DNA from: Flavobacteriales bacterium UBA5692 | GTDB lineage: Bacteria; Bacteroidota; Bacteroidia; Flavobacteriales_D; Sanyastnellaceae | DNA: 8,339 bases | Assembly: GCA_002420235.1 (NCBI GenBank) | Contig: DIHQ01000059.1 | Coordinates: 1-8,339, forward strand | Reading direction: 5' to 3' | Shown here: positions 7,703 through 8,339 of the stretch, one piece after another | Position numbering within the stretch: position 1 is the stretch's first letter | Layout: each line of letters opens with the position of its first letter | Made by a program: the position numbers and the translations under genes | Notes under the pieces: model-generated | What the model saw: only the letters and a program-made list of their open reading frames with translations | The model's database searches: none | Told to the model about the DNA's origin: nothing

Positions 7703-8221
7703 TCAAAATTCCGTCAAATCCTTGCGCTTCATAATTGCCCCTACGATTAATGAAATAACAGCCCAGAACAAAAGTCCTAAAGACCAACTTAACGCCTGAC
7801 CTGCGGGGCGCATCGCCCACTCGGCATCCGCGAGCATGGCTTCTACTTGTTCTTTAGATAAGACGCTAAAAATTCCGGAAGATTCTAGCTCTTCCATTGT
7901 ATAAGCCATCATTTTGGAACTCAAGTCCGGGTCAATCACAGAACCAAGAATCAAATCCATGAATAATCCGAGTAAAGTAGCTACAGCCGCTGCAGAAAGC
8001 GACGTCAAAAAGGCATGACCAAATGGGAATGAATTGGGGTGTGCTTTACGTTCCATTGCACACGCAAGGACCATACCTGCGATGACAAGCACCAATTGAC
8101 CAAAACTGACCCAACCGCTCGTCATGGCTTCAATGCCAAGCAAGTAAGCTACTAACTTCAGCACTACGACAATAACACCAGCGGCTGCACCTTGTTGAAT
8201 CGATTGCATTGGAATTTTCAT
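7703..8221 (-). CDS. DUF4199-type integral membrane protein
   Basis: The 172-residue protein has four predicted membrane helices (about 11-31, 36-56, 68-95 and 142-164) and a soluble loop at 96-140 containing YTMEELESSGIFSVLSKEQV. The pattern GAAAGVIVVVLKL, followed by a polar FPFGHAFLTSL before helix 3, matches DUF4199, a Bacteroidota family of unknown function. The open frame extends six codons further to a TTG at 8239, but I prefer the ATG at 8221, which gives a normal MKIPMQS start. A possible -7 box, TACCGTTG (minus strand 8244-8237, one mismatch to TAnnTTTG), also overlaps the TTG. It is upstream of the glycosyltransferase gene on the same strand and diverges from the SRP RNA gene. Confidence 0.85.
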   Translation of the reverse strand: MKIPMQSIQQGAAAGVIVVVLKLVAYLLGIEAMTSGWVSFGQLVLVIAGMVLACAMERKAHPNSFPFGHAFLTSLSAAAVATLLGLFMDLILGSVIDPDLSSKMMAYTMEELESSGIFSVLSKEQVEAMLADAEWAMRPAGQALSWSLGLLFWAVISLIVGAIMKRKDLTEF

Positions 8222-8254
8222 GGATGCAAGGTAGTACAACGGTAAAATTCATGG

Positions 8255-8262
8255 TACCTTTA
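8255..8262 (+). promoter_or_regulatory. Candidate -7 box of the SRP RNA gene
   Basis: TACCTTTA differs from the Bacteroidota -7 consensus TAnnTTTG at the last base. It lies a few nucleotides before the expected 5' end of the SRP RNA near 8266. No TTG -33 element is seen at the usual distance, so support is limited to position and the single box. Confidence 0.3.
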
Positions 8263-8265
8263 CAC

Positions 8266-8339
8266 GGGGCAAGTCTCTTACGACCAGCTCCCGTTAACTC
8301 CCCCAGGGCCGGAAGGCAGCAAGGGTAGGCGGTTGTAGC
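8266..8339 (+). ncRNA. ffs: Small signal recognition particle RNA (4.5S type), 3' end outside window
   Basis: The RNA scaffold of the signal recognition particle binds Ffh and directs membrane proteins to the translocon. Domain IV is read directly: CAGG (8304-8307), GCC (8308-8310), the GGAA tetraloop (8311-8314), GGC (8315-8317) and AGCA (8318-8321). CAGG and AGCA form the internal loop bound by the Ffh M domain, and CCC and GGG flank it on either side. The strand is fixed by the loop order. The 5' end is approximate, and the 3' strand that pairs with 8266-8300 lies past the window edge. Confidence 0.88.

Overview
The window looks like a chromosomal segment from a member of the Bacteroidota, probably Flavobacteriales or a relative. 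The grounds are a large secreted CUB/PKD/P-domain protein, a C-terminal domain of the gliding-motility/type IX secretion (T9SS) CHU_C type, a DUF4199 membrane protein, a MnmA with an extended mid-region that I associate with Bacteroidota, and TAnnTTTG-like promoter boxes with no obvious Shine-Dalgarno sequences. The genus cannot be told from sequence alone.

Layout, left to right. Positions 1-3032 (minus strand, 3' part cut by the window edge) hold a large secreted multidomain protein gene. Positions 3179-4543 (minus) encode a one-pass membrane protein: a short cytoplasmic head, a transmembrane helix, then PKD-like modules and a CHU_C/T9SS-like C-terminal module outside. Positions 4540-5106 (minus) encode an ECF-type sigma factor whose stop overlaps the start of the membrane protein by 4 nt. 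A 139-bp divergent spacer follows, then mnmA (tRNA 2-thiouridylase) at 5246-6409 on the plus strand. A 293-bp convergent spacer without a convincing gene leads to a two-gene minus-strand unit: a GT2 polyprenyl-phosphate-type glycosyltransferase (6703-7653) and a DUF4199 membrane protein (7703-8221). At the right edge the plus strand carries the 5' part of the bacterial SRP RNA (ffs), with an unmistakable GGAA-tetraloop domain IV.

How the parts may work together. The most interesting block is 1-5106. The ECF sigma factor and the membrane protein form a classic overlapping sigma/anti-sigma pair, but the outer part of the presumed anti-sigma is built from the modules of a T9SS cargo protein (PKD plus CHU_C). 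The adjacent gene encodes a large exported protein built from similar modules. Upstream of both the sigma gene and the large gene, on the coding strand, is a matching two-part element: CAA(G/A)GCAACC, 16 nt, then GTCTTA or GTTCTTA. I infer that the sigma factor may drive its own operon and the large adhesin-like gene, with the membrane protein reporting on the envelope or on surface-protein export. This is inference; no partner binding or regulation is shown by sequence alone. The remaining genes are housekeeping or envelope functions with no evident link to that block.
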